Below, piece by piece: positions 61,962 to 64,000 of a stretch of 64,000 nucleotides of DNA. Positions within the stretch are counted from its first letter, which is position 1. Every line of letters starts with the position of its first letter. The notes under the pieces are model-generated. The model was not told the origin of the DNA. It saw nothing but the letters and a program-made list of their open reading frames with translations, and did no database searches. Position numbers and translations under genes: made by a program. Source of the stretch: Ferruginibacter sp. (GTDB lineage Bacteria; Bacteroidota; Bacteroidia; Chitinophagales; Chitinophagaceae); NCBI GenBank assembly GCA_013141115.1, contig JABFRP010000004.1, positions 1-64,000 on the forward strand. The letters are read 5' to 3'.

Positions 61962-62281
61962 TACTGCATTTATTGCCTTAAATACTTGTAACAATAAACT
62001 TACATCTGCAATAGTAATCGTACAATAAATTTTACTGTAACTACACAATGTGGAAATTCCGTGGTGTCGTGTAGTTATTCTACTATATTTCAAAAAAAAT
62101 AGTACCGTATTTTTATCATTGAATTAAACGTTGATTATTTTAAAAAGTCTGATAACTATCAGTTTTCTAAAACAGTTTTTTTTATATTTTTGATTTTTAA
62201 ATTTAGAGTATAAAGGGGGCTATTGCAGACTTATACCTAAATTTATTATTGATAGTGTTCCGTAATCCATCCTTTTAAAAC
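61962..62281. other. Intergenic region after mnmE
   Basis: 320 nt. It holds two dyads, AACTACAC / GTGTAGTT (62039-62076, 22-nt loop with an inner GGAAATTCC) and CTGATA-AC-TATCAG (62149-62162), and a TATTTTTG element (62185-62192) ahead of the next gene. Neither dyad has a proper T-run. No gene, RNA or repeat was recognised. Confidence 0.5.
62185..62192 (+). promoter_or_regulatory. Candidate -7 element for the transglutaminase-like gene
   Basis: TATTTTTG matches TAnnTTTG; the palindrome CTGATAACTATCAG lies 22 nt upstream where an activator or repressor could bind. The start codon is 90 nt downstream. Confidence 0.4.
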
Positions 62282-63136
62282 ATGAAATATTTATTAATTC
62301 CTGTAGCCATATTGCTCTTTGGTCTGAATTTTTTTAACTACAATATCAATGAAGAAGATAGTGCTTATTTGATAAGAGAAAATTATGACCCGGCATTAAT
62401 AAGGCTTAATTCTTTAGACAAACTTGAGGCATACGCAGATAGTTTGACCTTAGAAAAAAATATTCTTCCCGGCTCGTTAGAATATGCAATAATTGCAGAA
62501 GATATTGTAGGCCGAAGATTCTATCATAAATACGCCACACAGGATATTAATGAAAATTTTATTGCTTCAGCGGCACAGAAAATTACCGGGCTTTATATTT
62601 CCTCTAAAATTACAGCCGACGATATTCTTACAAAATCATATGGATATTGTGGTCAGCAGAATACAGTATTGATGGAGTTGCTTTTAAGAAAGAAGCACAA
62701 TTACAGGGTGGTATATTTCCCTCATCATTTTGCAATTGAAAGTTTTATTAACGGGCATTGGTATTATTTTGATGCCAATATAGAACATGATATTCTTACG
62801 TATCAAAGAGCGGATGAGTTACTACTTAATAATCAGGATTCTTTTGCACTTTCTTATCATAAAACTGTTAATGAAATGACACAAGTAATTGGCAAGTCGG
62901 TTGATTATAGGTTGGGTAAAATTAATGAGACTCAGGGTGCTAATGCACAACTTTTTCAAACAGTAACAAAATTACTTTCAAGGGGAGCATTTCTGTTTCC
63001 CTTGTGTTGGTTTTTATACTTATTTGTAGGAGCCAATAATAAGAAAGTAAAAGATTTAAGCAATCAAAAAAAATGGCTAAGTCAACTTAATCAGGCAACT
63101 ATGTGGTCTAATTTAAAACACTTAAAAATAACTTAG
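62282..63136 (+). CDS. Membrane-anchored transglutaminase-like protein
   Basis: 284 residues. One hydrophobic segment at the N-terminus (1-18) and a second near the C-terminus (PLCWFLYLFVGAN, about 240-252). The middle part has a plausible Cys-His-Asp triad: C123 in YGYCGQQNTVLMELL, H149 in VVYFPHHFAIESF, D164 in HWYYFDANIEHD. These spacings fit transglutaminase-like (papain-fold) domains. It may act as a peptidase or cross-linking enzyme outside the cytoplasm. Alone in its operon; neighbours are convergent. Confidence 0.6.
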   Translation: MKYLLIPVAILLFGLNFFNYNINEEDSAYLIRENYDPALIRLNSLDKLEAYADSLTLEKNILPGSLEYAIIAEDIVGRRFYHKYATQDINENFIASAAQKITGLYISSKITADDILTKSYGYCGQQNTVLMELLLRKKHNYRVVYFPHHFAIESFINGHWYYFDANIEHDILTYQRADELLLNNQDSFALSYHKTVNEMTQVIGKSVDYRLGKINETQGANAQLFQTVTKLLSRGAFLFPLCWFLYLFVGANNKKVKDLSNQKKWLSQLNQATMWSNLKHLKIT

Positions 63137-63160
63137 CCTTTCAATGCTATTGTAAAAAGA

Positions 63161-63607
63161 CTAAGGTTGTTTTTTATTGCTAATAAAAATTTCTCCATCT
63201 TTCATGTCATCAGCAAGTTGTTGAATTGTTTTTGAAACAAATAATTTTATCAACTGTTGTTTAATGGATTTATATTGTTCATGCATAGGGCAGGGCTGCA
63301 CTTCGGAGCAACGTTTTAAACCCAGCACACATTTTTCCAGTATCTCATCTTCTCCCATAGCCTGCAGTATGGATCGAACAGGTAATTTTTTTTGTTTTTC
63401 GATTAGAAAAAAACCTCCGTTAGGCCCTCGTACAGAACTTACAATTTTATTTTCTTTTGTAAGTGCCTGCAATATTTTTGCAGTAAATGATTGTGGAGAA
63501 TCAATTGCCTTGGCTATTTCCTCAATACCAATTTTTTTTTCAGCTGAGCTTTTTTTAGCTATGTAAATGGTTGCCCGCAGTGCATACTCTGTTGCCTTAG
63601 AAAACAT
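63161..63607 (-). CDS. Rrf2-family regulator, NsrR/IscR-like
   Basis: 148 residues. Winged helix-turn-helix with MFSKATEYALRATIYIAKK start and RGPNGGFFLIEKQ wing. Cysteines in KCVLGLKRCSEVQPCPMH (C-x6-C-x5-C) match the iron-sulfur loop of the NsrR/IscR branch, so it likely senses nitric oxide, oxidative stress or cluster supply. It starts 20 nt after the queD-like gene and probably shares its transcript. A second, different Rrf2 protein is at 18719-19132. Confidence 0.88.
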   Translation of the reverse strand: MFSKATEYALRATIYIAKKSSAEKKIGIEEIAKAIDSPQSFTAKILQALTKENKIVSSVRGPNGGFFLIEKQKKLPVRSILQAMGEDEILEKCVLGLKRCSEVQPCPMHEQYKSIKQQLIKLFVSKTIQQLADDMKDGEIFISNKKQP

Positions 63608-63626
63608 AAATAGTATTTTGATTAAC

Positions 63627-64000
63627 CTAATACTGGTTAAAAGTATTCACATTTATCCATTCTGCATAAGAATCTTTGGTTTCGTATAATTTCAACTGCA
63701 CCAATTTTACTTCTGCTGGCAGTTGAGTAGATAACTTTTGTTTTATAAATATCAACATGTTCTCGGCAGTGGGTTCAGCTTCCCACTCTACCAAATTTTC
63801 CTGTGAAGTATAGGCGGGATTATCCAATAAAAATTTACTGGATAATATTACTTTATGATCTAAGCCGGCAATAATGGAATTGGAAACCAATCTTTTGATT
63901 TCTTTAAAATCCATCACAAAACCAGGAGCAGGAATATAATTTTTATTGCTGTTAACTGCCGATACAGTTACGTGAAGCTCATAAGAATGACCATGTATAT
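63627..64000 (-). CDS. queD: 6-carboxytetrahydropterin synthase (QueD), partial
   Basis: The C-terminal ~123 residues; the 5' end lies beyond the right edge. The open frame runs through the window end without a start: HGHSYELHVTVSA (zinc-binding His pair), GFVMDFKEIKRLV, and the LDHKVIL and PTAENM segments are QueD/PTPS-family signatures. It makes 6-carboxy-tetrahydropterin for queuosine, or a related pterin. GTG at 63917 lies inside the gene and is not a start. Confidence 0.9.
   Translation of the reverse strand, partial: IHGHSYELHVTVSAVNSNKNYIPAPGFVMDFKEIKRLVSNSIIAGLDHKVILSSKFLLDNPAYTSQENLVEWEAEPTAENMLIFIKQKLSTQLPAEVKLVQLKLYETKDSYAEWINVNTFNQY

Noticed and set aside
1..64000. tRNA, rRNA, transposase, integrase or prophage genes
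   Set aside because: Intergenic regions were read for cloverleaf-like ends and the coding regions for transposase/integrase motifs; none was seen, though a covariance search was not possible.

Overview
The window is one long stretch of a low-GC Bacteroidota chromosome, most likely a Chitinophagaceae-type bacterium, with a short foreign piece at its left end. Support for the assignment comes from TAnnTTTG -7 promoter elements with TTG at -33, few Shine-Dalgarno sequences, DUF4836 lipoproteins, a TonB/ExbD/PstS/TPR set of Bacteroidota type, and a complete nuo operon with a short NuoG. Bases 1 to about 1020 are GC-rich and carry a FecR-type anti-sigma regulator of xanthomonad/gammaproteobacterial style, broken by several frameshifts. 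It joins the AT-rich sequence abruptly just after the stop codon of an RNA-binding protein gene, so I read it as a chimeric contig end.

Layout. 1.0-3 kb: RRM protein and the rpsF-rpsR-rplI operon. 3-7 kb: MFS transporter, M14 peptidase, rpsT, PqiA-like protein. 7.3-13.3 kb: sucA, then the DNA-repair pair pdeM/lhr-like helicase. 13.4-17.3 kb: ffh, a lipoprotein, rpsP, rimM and a secreted protein. 17.5-25 kb: dinB, a divergent Rrf2 regulator/peroxiredoxin pair, two pseudouridine synthases, a Spy/CpxP-like protein, rlmN and a thiolase. 25-30.5 kb: an ABC transporter, a DUF4836 lipoprotein, hisS and a low-molecular-weight phosphatase. 30.7-34.6 kb: TonB, a small membrane protein, a PstS-like lipoprotein and a TPR protein.

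34.7-52.4 kb is a full 14-subunit respiratory complex I operon (nuoABCDEFGHIJKLMN) behind a near-consensus promoter. It is interrupted by co-directional, tightly packed passenger genes: a lipoprotein/NTF2/NTF2/lipoprotein set between nuoE and nuoF, an AAA ATPase plus a small TOPRIM-like protein between nuoF and nuoG, and a secreted protein between nuoJ and nuoK. The ATPase/TOPRIM-like pair resembles OLD/PARIS/RloAB-type two-gene anti-phage modules and is the best candidate for an undescribed system. The nuoC-nuoD and nuoD-nuoE gaps are packed with short palindromic dispersed repeats.

52.6-64 kb: a MacB/FtsX-type permease, a large secreted zinc metalloprotease, an exbB-exbD-exbD-tonB-exbD energy-transduction cluster, mnmE, a transglutaminase-like membrane protein, a second Rrf2 regulator and the 3' part of a QueD gene that runs off the edge. 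tonB and mnmE each carry a one-base frameshift in a poly-A run; consensus error, true mutation and -1 frameshifting are all possible. No tRNA, rRNA, CRISPR array, insertion sequence or prophage was seen.
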